Shown piece after piece: positions 36,240 through 44,853 of a DNA stretch of 64,000 bases. Within the stretch, counting starts at the first letter, position 1. Each line of letters opens with the position of its first letter. The position numbers were made by a program, and so were the translations under genes. The notes beneath the pieces are model-generated. The model was not told where the DNA came from. It made no database searches and saw nothing but the letters and a program-made list of their open reading frames with translations. The DNA is taken from assembly GCA_014896535.1 (NCBI GenBank), contig JADBKE010000017.1:109882-173881 (forward strand), read 5' to 3'. The DNA comes from Candidatus Fermentithermobacillaceae bacterium (GTDB lineage: Bacteria; Bacillota; Sulfobacillia; Fermentithermobacillales; DUSS01).

Positions 36240-36692
36240 CTAACCGCTTCCCTTGCCACCGGAAGCTTCTTTTTCTTCGTCCGGGAAAACCACGCCCCGC
36301 ACGTGGATGTTGACCTCGGTGACCTTGAGGTCGGTCATGCCCTCCACCGACTTCTTCACGTTTTCCTGGACCTTAAAAGCCACCTCGGGGATCCTCGCAC
36401 CGTATTTCACATTGAGGTAAAGATCCAGAGCCACCTCTCCGTCAGATCTGGACACCCGGACGCCTTTGGCAAAGCTCTTCCTGCCTATTATCGCACCGAT
36501 ATCCTCCACCAGGGTCCCGGACATACCCGCAATGCCTTCGACCTGGTGAGCGGCAAGTCCTGCTATCGCCGCAATTACTTCTTCGGAGATCTTGAGCGAG
36601 TCAGCGAGGTTCTCTTCCCCGGTTCCCGCCAATGGTCTCACCTCTTCCCCGCCTGGCCGGAGGGCACCTCGAGCGCCGTCTTTGAAGACCAT
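36240..36692 (-). CDS. Asp23/Gls24-family envelope stress protein
   Basis: A 150-residue Asp23 family protein: SLKISEEVIAAIAGLAAHQV, EGIAGMSGTLVEDIGAIIG, then DLYLNVKYGARIPEVAFKVQ and VTEVNIHVRGVVF. Probably membrane-associated through AmaP. It follows spoIIIAH directly, so this envelope module is likely co-transcribed with or downstream of the sporulation operon. Confidence 0.92.
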   Translation of the reverse strand: MVFKDGARGALRPGGEEVRPLAGTGEENLADSLKISEEVIAAIAGLAAHQVEGIAGMSGTLVEDIGAIIGRKSFAKGVRVSRSDGEVALDLYLNVKYGARIPEVAFKVQENVKKSVEGMTDLKVTEVNIHVRGVVFPDEEKEASGGKGSG

Positions 36693-36697
36693 TATAT

Positions 36698-37237
36698 CTA
36701 GCGGTCTCCAGCCGGAACAACTGCTATCTTATCCAGACCGAGACCGGTGACTCTCTGCACCACATCGGCTATGACGGCCACCTGATCGGAGCCGAGATCC
36801 CCGGCCCACACCGCCACTGTGCAGGAATCGGCCGTGACAAAAGCCAGCGCGTCCCAACCTTTCGTTTTGAGAATGCCTTCTATATCCAGTTCCTTCCCCA
36901 TCGAGTCCACGAGAGAGAGATACCTGGCATGGTATGCCTGCTTGACCCCGGCTTCGAGGTCCGAGCGAGCCAGCATCTCCTGGATCATGCTGATCTGCTT
37001 CTGGTAGAGTTTTTCCCTTTCCATCCTGAATTCGGCGAAATATGCGGACGACGAAAGACTTTTAGCACCTTCGGTGACGTCCGGCGAGCTAGTTACCCGA
37101 GATACGGGCAACCTGGCAGGCCTGTGATATATGACCACGTACAGCGCAACAGCCAGAAGAAGCAGAAAGCCCAGGGCCTTCCATATTTCAGCTTCTGAAC
37201 TGGACCGTCTTCTTTCGGAACGCACCGGTGTGACCAC
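36698..37237 (-). CDS. spoIIIAH: stage III sporulation protein AH
   Basis: A 179-residue mother-cell protein with one N-terminal membrane segment (WKALGFLLLLAVALYVVIYH) and an intermembrane domain (YFAEFRMEREKLYQKQISMI and the ring-building-like DALAFVTADSCTVAVWAGDL). In Bacillus it pairs with forespore SpoIIQ to form the channel between the two cells. No spoIIQ is visible in the window. It is the last gene of the spoIIIA set. Confidence 0.92.
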   Translation of the reverse strand: MVTPVRSERRRSSSEAEIWKALGFLLLLAVALYVVIYHRPARLPVSRVTSSPDVTEGAKSLSSSAYFAEFRMEREKLYQKQISMIQEMLARSDLEAGVKQAYHARYLSLVDSMGKELDIEGILKTKGWDALAFVTADSCTVAVWAGDLGSDQVAVIADVVQRVTGLGLDKIAVVPAGDR

Positions 37238-37239
37238 TT

Positions 37240-37785
37240 TCAGCGACCTCCTTTCATGGGAAGGACTTCGACTTTGTGGGCGGGAACCTCGAGAAGAGTG
37301 GTGACAGCCTTGTAGATATTGGCCTTAACCCGGGGATCGTCCGCACCCTCGGCAACGACGACCACTCCCGCCACCTTGGGCAAACGGGTCCGGGGAACAA
37401 AGGGAGACTCTTCGCCGGAAAGGCGAGCGCTCACCATCTCTCTGCTTACGTTCTCCTGAGACGTCTGTCTCTCGGTGCCCTGGCCCTTTTCTACGGTGCT
37501 CTGCCTGGAAAGCTGAGTGGACCATAGCGTCTCTTTCTCCAAGCCGGCTTCGAGTTTAACCGATACCGCGACCCTTCCCACCCCCTCGATGCTCGAAACT
37601 ATCCTGGCCACCTCTTCGGCTAAGCCTCGCTCGTAGGCCAGAAGGGAGGTGAGGAGTTCGTCTCCTTCCCCTCGAGCCGCACGTCCGGAGCTCATGAAGG
37701 AACCCGCTACGATCAGGAGAACCCCAAGCGCTCCCAACAGGACAAGGCGTAAGGTCGAGCCTTTAACCAGATCTCCCCAGTTCAT
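37240..37785 (-). CDS. spoIIIAG: stage III sporulation protein AG
   Basis: A 181-residue ring-forming protein of the SpoIIIA-SpoIIQ channel. One membrane helix (LRLVLLGALGVLLIVAGSFM) precedes a domain with ARIVSSIEGVGRVAVSVKLE and the C-terminal VAGVVVVAEGADDPRVKANI then YKAVTTLLEVPAHKVEVL, the secretin-like ring fold seen in AG. Spacing to AF and AH is only 2-3 bp. Confidence 0.93.
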   Translation of the reverse strand: MNWGDLVKGSTLRLVLLGALGVLLIVAGSFMSSGRAARGEGDELLTSLLAYERGLAEEVARIVSSIEGVGRVAVSVKLEAGLEKETLWSTQLSRQSTVEKGQGTERQTSQENVSREMVSARLSGEESPFVPRTRLPKVAGVVVVAEGADDPRVKANIYKAVTTLLEVPAHKVEVLPMKGGR

Positions 37786-37788
37786 GGT

Positions 37789-38292
37789 TCATTTTCCTCC
37801 TTCAGCGAACTCGATTATCACCGAGGATTCGGGAACGCCTGTATATAAGCTGACGAGCTTTCTGAAAGGGTCCGGAAAGACCGCACCTCGAGCCTCAGCT
37901 TCCGAAGCTCCAGCCTCCCTCGGTGGGATAACTATGGTTATCCTGGAAATGTTGCCCGTCGCCGCATCCACCTCCAGTTCGAGGCTGGAAACGGAAAGAC
38001 CGAGGCTCTGCACCAGAGCTTCGACCTGCCGGCGTGTCTGGGCGAGGTAAAGCCGCCGGAAAGCATCGCCGTCGGTTCCTCGGGGCAGATAGGACTCGAG
38101 GACCAGGGAGGCCGGACGGGCTCGAACCAGCGATATCCACCTCCATGCAGGGGCAACAACCGCGGTGAGCACGATGATCTCGAGGACGAAAGCCACATTT
38201 CTCTTCATTCTCTCCGGTGCCAGCATGAGTATCATTGAACAGAGCACCGCCACCAGAGAGACCGAGCGGGCCCAGTCCTTGACGACCTCCAC
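37789..38292 (-). CDS. spoIIIAF: stage III sporulation protein AF
   Basis: A 167-residue protein with two N-terminal membrane helices (SVSLVAVLCSMILMLAPERM and VAFVLEIIVLTAVVAPAW) and a ring-building domain. The GTG at 38290-38292 was chosen because GGGGGTGAT stands 5-7 bp upstream and the resulting N-terminus (MEVVKDWARS) resembles other SpoIIIAF proteins; a TTG at 38343 is the alternative. Confidence 0.88.
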   Translation of the reverse strand: MEVVKDWARSVSLVAVLCSMILMLAPERMKRNVAFVLEIIVLTAVVAPAWRWISLVRARPASLVLESYLPRGTDGDAFRRLYLAQTRRQVEALVQSLGLSVSSLELEVDAATGNISRITIVIPPREAGASEAEARGAVFPDPFRKLVSLYTGVPESSVIIEFAEGGK

Positions 38293-38367
38293 AGATATCA
38301 CCCCCGTCGCCGGGATTTCGGTCCGAACGTGCCCATGCTCCAAGTTCTGGACCTCACAGGTGGCCGA

Positions 38368-39651
38368 CTAGAAAGCCCTGACAGCCCCCGCCACCAGGGA
38401 GATGCAGATCACGAAAACGAACGCCGTTACTCCCACGCTCGTGGCCACAAGCCCGATGGCGGAAGATACCGCCCTCATCGATTTCCCGGCTCTGCTCGGA
38501 AGAAACGCGCTGCACGAGGCCGCCGCCAGTTTCCACGCCAGGAGGACTCCGAGAATCCTGATGAGAGGTAAAGACGCGACCGCGAGGACCAGAACCGATC
38601 CCGCAACTCCCAAGGCGGACCTCAGCGCGGACGAAGCTAAGAAGAACATCTCCATCGTGTCGGAAACCATCTTTCCGGCTACCGGCACGAAAGTGGAACT
38701 TAGGTATTTCGCAGTTCGCAGTGCGACACCGTCCGCCACCCCGGCGCTGGCACGCTGGGAAACAACGACGCCGACGAAACTGGCCATCGTAACTCCGATG
38801 ACCATCATGGCGACCTGCCTCAGGAGTTCCGAAGCTCCGGAGACCCGGCCCTCCACTCCCAGCCCCGCGGCAAATTCCATGGCCGTCGCTGTAAACAGAA
38901 GAGGAAGAGCGATGTCGGTGATGACGGTCGCCACCACGTATCCAGCCCCGAGCACGAGGGGATGCAGGGCGGCCGCGGAAATGGGGGCACCGGATGATGC
39001 CGTGAGGCCCGCCATCACGGGAACGAGCGCGTACAAAAGGGTCAGGAGGTCGTTCACAGCCTGCCGGGCCATGTCCGCGCATTGCTGGAAGCTGCTCCAG
39101 GCCATCACCGCAAGGACCAGGAAACATGCCCACGTGGCAACATGTGCAGCACCGTTCCTTGTGATGGAGGACGCGATGATCTCCAGAAGCCCCATGACAA
39201 CGCATACCAGGATGAGCTTGCCCAGAAACGGCACGATGGTGACGACTTGCCCGAGGACCTTGCCCGATATGTACAGGCCGATTCTCTTCCAGTCCGGCCC
39301 TTTCCCGGAGAGAACGTCCCCAACTAACTCTTTCCAGCTATAGGAGGGGAGCGCCTCGAGCTCGGACTGAACTTCGTCGAGCACGGCGGAAACGCCCGAA
39401 TCGTCCAGGGAAGTCAGGGGTGGACCCGGGAGGTTTCCTGAAAGCACCGGGGACCCGGAACGCGCGTTTCGTTCAGTCTCCGTCCCCGGCACTCCTGCAA
39501 ACCCTGCGATTCCCACCGAGCACATAAGGAGCGACAGCAGGAGAGCGAGCACGGCTTTGCCGATCAGGCCGGTCCTTCCGGATAAAGCGTTTTGTCTCGC
39601 CTGCGGGCGGGACTTGCAAGAACTGGCCGGTGGCTGTAACCAGGGGCCCAA
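38368..39651 (-). CDS. spoIIIAE: stage III sporulation protein AE
   Basis: A 427-residue polytopic membrane protein with a cleavable-looking N-terminal segment (AVLALLLSLLMCSVGIAGFA) and about eight further hydrophobic spans (for example VTIVPFLGKLILVCVVMGLL). TTG 39649-39651 is chosen because AGGAGGTGA lies 8 bp upstream; an in-frame extension to 39771 would run into the 37-bp repeat pair. Unlike the other spoIIIA genes it is not close to its upstream neighbour: 338 bp separate it from spoIIIAD. Confidence 0.9.
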   Translation of the reverse strand: MGPWLQPPASSCKSRPQARQNALSGRTGLIGKAVLALLLSLLMCSVGIAGFAGVPGTETERNARSGSPVLSGNLPGPPLTSLDDSGVSAVLDEVQSELEALPSYSWKELVGDVLSGKGPDWKRIGLYISGKVLGQVVTIVPFLGKLILVCVVMGLLEIIASSITRNGAAHVATWACFLVLAVMAWSSFQQCADMARQAVNDLLTLLYALVPVMAGLTASSGAPISAAALHPLVLGAGYVVATVITDIALPLLFTATAMEFAAGLGVEGRVSGASELLRQVAMMVIGVTMASFVGVVVSQRASAGVADGVALRTAKYLSSTFVPVAGKMVSDTMEMFFLASSALRSALGVAGSVLVLAVASLPLIRILGVLLAWKLAAASCSAFLPSRAGKSMRAVSSAIGLVATSVGVTAFVFVICISLVAGAVRAF

Positions 39652-39989
39652 TCCTTTCACCTCCTCGCGCCTCCAAAAGGCAGATGTCTTTCGTTCTCCG
39701 AACGCGCCGCTACCGGCGGTAAACCGCATCCTGCGGCTTCTGTCCCTATCCCATGCCGGCGCCGGCTTCAACTTCCTTTATTGCACATGCGATAATCCTG
39801 CTGGGTGAGCTTCTGTCCCTATCCCATGCCCGCGCCGGCCTCAACCGACGCAGCGTGCCGGTGGCGCAGGCCCACATCCCCGGCCCTGGCGGCCGGCTTT
39901 TGAGACCTCGCGCCCGCCTTCCGTTTGGGTTCAGTTCCCGTTTACCAACCGCTACCTGTGCCTTCGTACGTGTTCAACGGCTGACGCAT
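39652..39989. other. 338-bp gap inside the spoIIIA cluster holding a CRISPR-like repeat pair
   Basis: The gap between spoIIIAD and spoIIIAE, genes that are normally adjacent. It holds no gene. It contains two 37-bp direct repeats (39736-39772 and 39809-39845) separated by 36 bp of AT-richer sequence, a CCGCTACCGGCGG stretch and a CCGGCCCTGGCGGCCGG inverted repeat near 39880. Confidence 0.7.
39736..39845 (-). repeat. two 37-bp direct repeats, 36 bp apart (mini-CRISPR-like)
   Basis: The copies differ at only 2 of 37 positions, and similarity stops exactly at both edges. Repeat length 37 and period 73 equal those of the large array. On the minus strand each begins GTTGA(A/G)GC, has a GCGCCGG-rich centre and ends AGGGACAGAAGC, resembling GTTGCAGC and GGGGACTGAAAG at the ends of the array repeat; I count 20 of 37 identical positions between copy 1 and the array repeat. 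A two-unit CRISPR or a tandem duplication are the alternatives. Confidence 0.6.
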
Positions 39990-40376
39990 TTAGCTCAGGA
40001 GAGATTGGATGAGCTGGAATACTCCCTCGATCACGGGTAGGGCCGCCACCAGAATCAGGATCTTTCCTGCCAGCTCCACTCTGGATGCCAGGTTCTCCTC
40101 TCCTGCGTCCCGACAAAGATCCGCTGCAAAGTCCACTACGTAGGCGATCCCCAGAACCTTGAGCGCGACGCCAAGATAGGTGCTTCCCACCCCTGCCCTT
40201 TCGGCCGCGTCTTTAAACACCAGCATGATTCCCACGGCTCTCGGGGCGACCAGCATCAAGATAAAGGCACCCGCGGCCAGGGAGAGCATAACCCCCATTT
40301 CGGGCCTCTCTCTCCTGATCAAGGCGAGGACAAGACTGCAAACTACGCCCAGAACCGCCACCTGAAACACGTTCAT
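39990..40376 (-). CDS. spoIIIAD: stage III sporulation protein AD
   Basis: A 128-residue membrane protein with four hydrophobic segments (FQVAVLGVVCSLVLALI, VMLSLAAGAFILMLVAP and later ones), related to SpoIIIAC. It includes YLGVALKVLGIAYVVDFAAD and the cysteine-bearing LCRDAGEENLASRVELAGK typical of AD. Ten base pairs after spoIIIAC. Confidence 0.92.
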   Translation of the reverse strand: MNVFQVAVLGVVCSLVLALIRRERPEMGVMLSLAAGAFILMLVAPRAVGIMLVFKDAAERAGVGSTYLGVALKVLGIAYVVDFAADLCRDAGEENLASRVELAGKILILVAALPVIEGVFQLIQSLLS

Positions 40377-40386
40377 CGGTCTTTCC

Positions 40387-40584
40387 TCACGGTAGCTGGA
40401 ACATTACCCGAATCGTGGAGAAGAAATCCCATATCAGCCTGGTAACCATGGTAAGGACCACCACGACGCCGGTAAGGGTGATGAGCCATGCGTACTCTTC
40501 TTTTCCCGCCTGTTTGATGACGGAATGGAGCACGGACACGATGATGGCTATGCCGGCGATCTTGAAGATGAGGTCAACGTCCAC
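40387..40584 (-). CDS. spoIIIAC: stage III sporulation protein AC
   Basis: 65 residues, two membrane helices (LIFKIAGIAIIVSVLHSVI and LITLTGVVVVLTMVTRLIW). GTG 40582-40584 was chosen from GGGAGGCGAG upstream and family length (about 65); the same frame stays open far upstream by chance over spoIIIAB and AA. Confidence 0.92.
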   Translation of the reverse strand: MDVDLIFKIAGIAIIVSVLHSVIKQAGKEEYAWLITLTGVVVVLTMVTRLIWDFFSTIRVMFQLP

Positions 40585-40604
40585 GGTCCTCGCCTCCCGA
40601 GTTC

Positions 40605-41117
40605 CTACACCAGCAGCAACACGAGCACCACGGCCCCGAGAATCCCCAGATGCCTGTAAAGTTTCCCGTATCTGGCGGCATCGTCGGCGGCGTTTTCCTT
40701 GAGGATCCTGAGTCGCTCGCGGGTAGCGTCTAAGAGCGCTATCTGCTCGGACCTGCCTGATGTTCCGAGACAGGTCGCCATTTCCAGGATGACGTTCCGA
40801 ACTTCCGGTCCCAGCGCCGCAAGCTCGGCCCCGGACAGGGCCTGTCTGAGGGCTTCGGAGGGAACCATGCCCCCGCGCCGGCCCACAAGCTCCGAAGCTT
40901 TTGAAAAAGCCCGGCCCACGAGGCCTCCTGCGACCTCGCCGGAGACCTGAAGGGCCCGGGGAAGAGGTGTGAGGCCGTAGGATATCTCGGTCTTGAGGTG
41001 CAAGAGAGCTTTGTCCAGGCAATCCAATTCGCGGCATCTCCCCGCGAGCCGTGACGAGCAGGATATCCCCAGCAAAAGGCCGGACACGAGAATCAGCACC
41101 GAACCCAGAACCTTCAT
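40605..41117 (-). CDS. spoIIIAB: stage III sporulation protein AB
   Basis: A 170-residue protein with an N-terminal membrane segment (VLGSVLILVSGLLLGISCSS), a helical GspF-like body (CLDKALLHLKTEISYGLTPL) and a C-terminal hydrophobic anchor (HLGILGAVVLVLLLV). ATG 41115-41117 overlaps the stop codon of spoIIIAA (ATGA), which supports this start over one at 41129. Confidence 0.92.
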   Translation of the reverse strand: MKVLGSVLILVSGLLLGISCSSRLAGRCRELDCLDKALLHLKTEISYGLTPLPRALQVSGEVAGGLVGRAFSKASELVGRRGGMVPSEALRQALSGAELAALGPEVRNVILEMATCLGTSGRSEQIALLDATRERLRILKENAADDAARYGKLYRHLGILGAVVLVLLLV

Positions 41118-42184
41118 CGCGACGAACAAAACTTCTCATCCCCCTCGGTGCGCGGTCCGACGTATTCGACCGTTCCCGGACCGTTTCTCCGGGACAACAC
41201 CACGAAAACCTCAAAGTACCCCTTATCGACGAGCCAGGAGGAATAGGGTCTTCTGGCGAGGTCCTCAATGTCTCGACCGTGCGCGCTGGCGAGGATGGCC
41301 ACTCCTGCGGCGCACGCCTCCGCACAGGCTCTCGCATCCTCGTCGCCGCCGATTTCGTCCGTGACGACCACGTCGGGGCTCATGGACCTGATGATCATCA
41401 TCATCCCCATGGCCTTCGGGCAGCGGTCCAAGACATCGACGCGGGGACCCAGGTCATGCTGAGGAACCCCGTCGTAGCAGGCGGCTATCTCAGATCGCTC
41501 GTCCACCACTCCCACGTGGCACGGGGGAAGCTCCAGATCGGCCCGGCCCTCTGAAAGAACGCGCGACAGGTCCCTCAACATGGTCGTCTTACCGGCCCGG
41601 GGCGGCGACACGATGAGGGTCGGACGAGGCTTTTTCTCGGGGCCGCCCGTGAGAATCAGGGGAACAACCTTATCGGAAGCGCCTCTGACGTGGCGGGCGA
41701 TTCGGATGTTAAACCCGGATACTTCACGCAGAACGTACTTCCCGCTGGAAAAGGCGGCCATCCGACCCACAAGACCCACCCGGTGGCCGCCGGGAAGAGT
41801 GATGTAACCCGTGGCGAGTTCGGGTTCCATAGCGTAGGAAGAGCAATCGGTGAGAAGCGCGAACGTCTTCTGGACTTCCCCGCCGTCGGGACAAAACCCA
41901 GCCTCCGGCCTCACTTCGGTTCCGTCCCGGGAGAGGAAGATGTCGCCGGAAGAAAGCACGAGACAGAGAGGCAAACCTTTGCGAATGCGGATTTCTTCGA
42001 GGCTCTCCCGGCGGAAAGGGGCTGTCCGTTGCAACCAAGCCGACACCGCCCGCGCAATTCCGGATGAAAGCAGGGGAAGCACCTGGCCTTCGATTCGGGT
42101 CCGTATTTCCACCGGTCCCTGCCCGTAAGCTCGGGCGGGTGCGGCATCAACGAGTCTGCAAGTCGCCGAGCTCACCCTGTCCAC
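41114..42184 (-). CDS. spoIIIAA: stage III sporulation protein AA (ATPase)
   Basis: A 356-residue ATPase thought to power the feeding-tube complex. The nucleotide site is LIVSPPRAGKTTMLRDLSRV, then GVVDERSEIAACYDGVPQHD and VVTDEIGGDEDARACAEACA. It is first in the AA-AH series. The start at GTG 42184 is uncertain: the next GTG at 42175 has a better placed GAGAGG. Confidence 0.93.
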   Translation of the reverse strand: MDRVSSATCRLVDAAPARAYGQGPVEIRTRIEGQVLPLLSSGIARAVSAWLQRTAPFRRESLEEIRIRKGLPLCLVLSSGDIFLSRDGTEVRPEAGFCPDGGEVQKTFALLTDCSSYAMEPELATGYITLPGGHRVGLVGRMAAFSSGKYVLREVSGFNIRIARHVRGASDKVVPLILTGGPEKKPRPTLIVSPPRAGKTTMLRDLSRVLSEGRADLELPPCHVGVVDERSEIAACYDGVPQHDLGPRVDVLDRCPKAMGMMMIIRSMSPDVVVTDEIGGDEDARACAEACAAGVAILASAHGRDIEDLARRPYSSWLVDKGYFEVFVVLSRRNGPGTVEYVGPRTEGDEKFCSSR

Positions 42185-42197
42185 CTCTCGTTGTCAT

Positions 42198-42227
42198 AAC
42201 ATATTGAGGTGGACGAGCTCTTATGAC
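42198..42227 (-). promoter_or_regulatory. candidate sigma-E promoter of spoIIIA
   Basis: Minus-strand GTCATAA, 14 bases, CAATATGTT, just upstream of spoIIIAA. It resembles sigma-E -35 (TCATA-type) and -10 (CATA-type) elements, and spoIIIA operons are known sigma-E targets; the match is imperfect. Confidence 0.4.
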
Positions 42228-42272
42228 TCGCAGCTCCGAGTTACTCCTTACTCACTCGAAGACGGTGAAAAC

Positions 42273-42797
42273 TCAGCGTCTCCTCCTGGACTTCCTGCCT
42301 TTAGCTCGGTAGTCCTCGTCTTCGTCCTCGTCTTCTTGGTCCTCGTCTTCGTCGTCGTCGACGTCTTCCTCCTCTTCTTCCTCTTCGTCCTCTTCGTCTT
42401 CGACCTCTCCAACTTCGATGTCTTCATCCCCGGTTTCGGCCCACTTTATGTCCTCGTACCGGATTCTTTCCCCGCATTCGGGGCACACAACTTCCACGTC
42501 CTCGTCGCTCAAGGCATCGAGGTCAACCTCCACGATCTCTCCGCAATGGGGGCATTCGACCTCGACGAATTCATCTCCGTAAACCTCGCTTTCCAGGTCT
42601 GACAGATCCTCATCGATGGCGTCCAGATACTCCTCCAGGCTCTCCTGTTGTTCCGCTAGGTCCTCGATGACTTCCGCCATCTCCTTCACGACCTCGACCA
42701 GAGCCTTTATGGCCTTGCCTTCCTTGGTGTCCGCCGGTATCTCCAGACCCTCGACCAGACCTTCCACGTACGCAGCTTTCGCCTTCAAGTCATCCAC
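42273..42797 (-). CDS. CD1247-type zinc-ribbon protein with long acidic tail
   Basis: A 174-residue protein. The helical N-terminal part (LKAKAAYVEGLVEGLEIPAD, then KEGKAIKALVEVVKEMAEVI) matches the CD1247 N-terminal domain as I recall it. Two CxxC pairs (VECPHCGEIVEVD and VVCPECGERIRYE) build a zinc ribbon. The last 50 residues are almost only Asp and Glu, ending in a basic RAKGRKSRRRR. It lies between efp and spoIIIAA. Function unknown; an RNA-polymerase or nucleic-acid contact is possible but unproven. Confidence 0.8.
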   Translation of the reverse strand: MDDLKAKAAYVEGLVEGLEIPADTKEGKAIKALVEVVKEMAEVIEDLAEQQESLEEYLDAIDEDLSDLESEVYGDEFVEVECPHCGEIVEVDLDALSDEDVEVVCPECGERIRYEDIKWAETGDEDIEVGEVEDEEDEEEEEEEDVDDDEDEDQEDEDEDEDYRAKGRKSRRRR

Positions 42798-42821
42798 GGC
42801 AAATTCCTCCTCTATAGGTCG

Positions 42822-43379
42822 TTAAACTCTTTCGATGTATTGGCCGGTTCTCGTGTCGACCTTGACCACGTCACCCACGTTGACGAAGAGCGGCACCCTG
42901 ATCACGGCGCCGGTTTCCAGCTTCGCCGGTTTAGATCCCCCCGTAGCAGTATCCCCCCGGACACCCGGTTCAGTTTCCACCACTTTCAGTTCGACAAAGT
43001 TGGGCACCTCAACGCCGATTATGCGGCCGTCATAGGTGAGGATGTAAACGGTCATGTTCTCCTTGAGGTATTTCACCCCGGGTCCGACCGCCTCTTCCGT
43101 CAGGGTCACCTGTTCGTACGTCTGCGTGTCCATGAACGTGTAATCCTTATCCACGCTGTACAGGAACTGGGCCTCCCGTCGCTCTATGTGGGCGCGGGGC
43201 AGCTTCTCACCTGCGTTGAAAGTCCGCTCCAAAACCGCTCCGGTTATCACGTTCTTGATTTTGGCCCGCACGAAAGCTGACCCTTTTCCCGGCTTGACGT
43301 GCTGGAACTCGACGACAACCCAGGGTTCGCCGTCGATTTCGATGGTTGCTCCGGTGTGAAAGTCGTTGGTAGATATCAT
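42822..43379 (-). CDS. efp: elongation factor P
   Basis: A 185-residue tRNA-mimic that relieves ribosome stalling at polyproline. The N-terminal KOW-like domain has [20 protein letters not shown] and [17 protein letters not shown], with the modifiable tip lysine in PGKG. The two OB domains follow, ending [12 protein letters not shown] 43377-43379 gives the standard N-terminus. Confidence 0.97.
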   Translation of the reverse strand: MISTNDFHTGATIEIDGEPWVVVEFQHVKPGKGSAFVRAKIKNVITGAVLERTFNAGEKLPRAHIERREAQFLYSVDKDYTFMDTQTYEQVTLTEEAVGPGVKYLKENMTVYILTYDGRIIGVEVPNFVELKVVETEPGVRGDTATGGSKPAKLETGAVIRVPLFVNVGDVVKVDTRTGQYIERV

Positions 43380-43498
43380 ACCCGCTCTTCCTCGCTTTCC
43401 GTCCAAGTTTTCTCGGGTTCCGTCCTTTTTATGTTTGAGAGCGGCCCAATGCGCCAGTGTGCCGCCGGAACACCGAGAAGGGCGATTCTATGACTTTC

Positions 43499-44593
43499 TT
43501 ACCTTTTCAACCCTCCGAGCACCTTCAAGTCTTTCGGGAAAGAAGTGAGGATCTCCGGTCCGTCGTCGCCTACTACGACCAGGTCCTCGATGCGCACACC
43601 TCCGAAACCGGGAATGTACACCCCCGGCTCGACGGTGACCACCATGCCCGGCTCCAGGATATCCTCGGATTTCTGGCCGAGCCTCGGGGATTCGTGTACT
43701 TGGAGCCCGACGCCGTGGCCGATCCCGTGCGCGAAGTACTGACCGTATCCTGCCTCCTCGATGACTTTACGCCCCGCGGCATCCACCTCGGAAGCTTTGA
43801 CGCCCGCCCTGACCGCGCGGAGGCCCGCCTCCTGCGCCTTCCTCACCACTTCATAGATTTCTCTGCGTTTATCATCGAGGGGCTCCACTACGAAGGTCCT
43901 GGTGCAGTCGGAAACGTACCCGTTCCATACGGCCCCGAAATCCACCGTGACGAAATCTCCGGGTTCTATTTTCTTATCCCCGGGCTCCCCGTGGGGCAAA
44001 GAGGATCTGGCTCCCGAGACGACGATGATGGGAAAGGCCACTCCTTCGGACCCCATTTTCCTCATGGTGAACTCGAGTTCCAGCGCCACCTCTCGTTCGG
44101 TCACGCCCGGCCTTATCGAAGACAACACCGCCGAGAAAGCATCGTCCGCCAGTTTCGCGGCTTTTCTTATGGCGTCGATTTCCTCAGGGGTCTTTTTAGC
44201 CCTCAGCTTCTCGACCCATCCCGAAACCGGGATGAGCTTCGTGTCCTTGAACCGCTTGGTCATGTTTTCCCATGAAGCGTACGTCACGTGCTCCGATTCG
44301 AAGGTGAGGGACTTGATTCCGAGAGAGCTCAGGGTTTCGGCGACCACGTCCCTGTCGAGCCTCGTTTCGACAACCCGGAAGTCGGGGGCCTGCGATGAAG
44401 CTTGCTCGGTGTACCGACCGTCCGTGAACAGTATGGCTTCGTTTGCGGTGATGAGAAGCGCTCCCGCATCCCCCGTGAAACCCGAAAGATACCGCATGTT
44501 GTACCGGAAAGATATATACGTCGCATCCGCCTTTTCCTCTTCCAGCTTCTGCCGTACCGCCCTTATGCGGTCCTCAAAGGGCTTCAAAGGCAT
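43499..44593 (-). CDS. pepQ: M24-family Xaa-Pro aminopeptidase/dipeptidase
   Basis: A 364-residue metallopeptidase. The catalytic domain carries the metal ligands FVTVDFGAVWNGYVSDCTRT (D-x11-D), FAHGIGHGVGLQVHESPRLG (H), MVVTVEPGVYIPGFGGVRIE (E and E). The start at ATG 44593 has GGAGG very close, so the TTG two codons later (44587) may be the real start. It lies upstream of efp, the usual Bacillota pair. Unlike the paralogue at 15124-16320 all five ligands are present. Confidence 0.92.
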   Translation of the reverse strand: MPLKPFEDRIRAVRQKLEEEKADATYISFRYNMRYLSGFTGDAGALLITANEAILFTDGRYTEQASSQAPDFRVVETRLDRDVVAETLSSLGIKSLTFESEHVTYASWENMTKRFKDTKLIPVSGWVEKLRAKKTPEEIDAIRKAAKLADDAFSAVLSSIRPGVTEREVALELEFTMRKMGSEGVAFPIIVVSGARSSLPHGEPGDKKIEPGDFVTVDFGAVWNGYVSDCTRTFVVEPLDDKRREIYEVVRKAQEAGLRAVRAGVKASEVDAAGRKVIEEAGYGQYFAHGIGHGVGLQVHESPRLGQKSEDILEPGMVVTVEPGVYIPGFGGVRIEDLVVVGDDGPEILTSFPKDLKVLGGLKR

Positions 44594-44853
44594 CACCTCC
44601 GTGCCTCCGGACGGGCTCATTCTACCATAACGGACGAGGGATTCACCATAATCTGCCGTGCGATTTGCCGTGTGGTTCCGATCGGGGCGCAGTGCTTCCG
44701 GCCACCGGGCCCGCCAGGGGCGGTTCACCGTAATCATCCGCCTGACTCCGGCAGCGGCTTCGCACGGAAAAAGCAAACCGCCGACGCGAACACCCCTCCG
44801 CCGGCTGACAGCAGCCGGATCCCGATGCCTCCGCGGGGGCTCAGATCGTCGCG

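Noticed and set aside
39880..39905. A third copy of the 37-bp repeat in the spoIIIA gap
   Set aside because: GGCCGGCTTTTGA is only partly similar and is out of the 73-bp period.
40387..41337. A 316-codon frame ending as SpoIIIAC
   Set aside because: Only the last 65 codons match SpoIIIAC; the rest is antisense-free chance reading over spoIIIAB and spoIIIAA, which have strong support in other frames.
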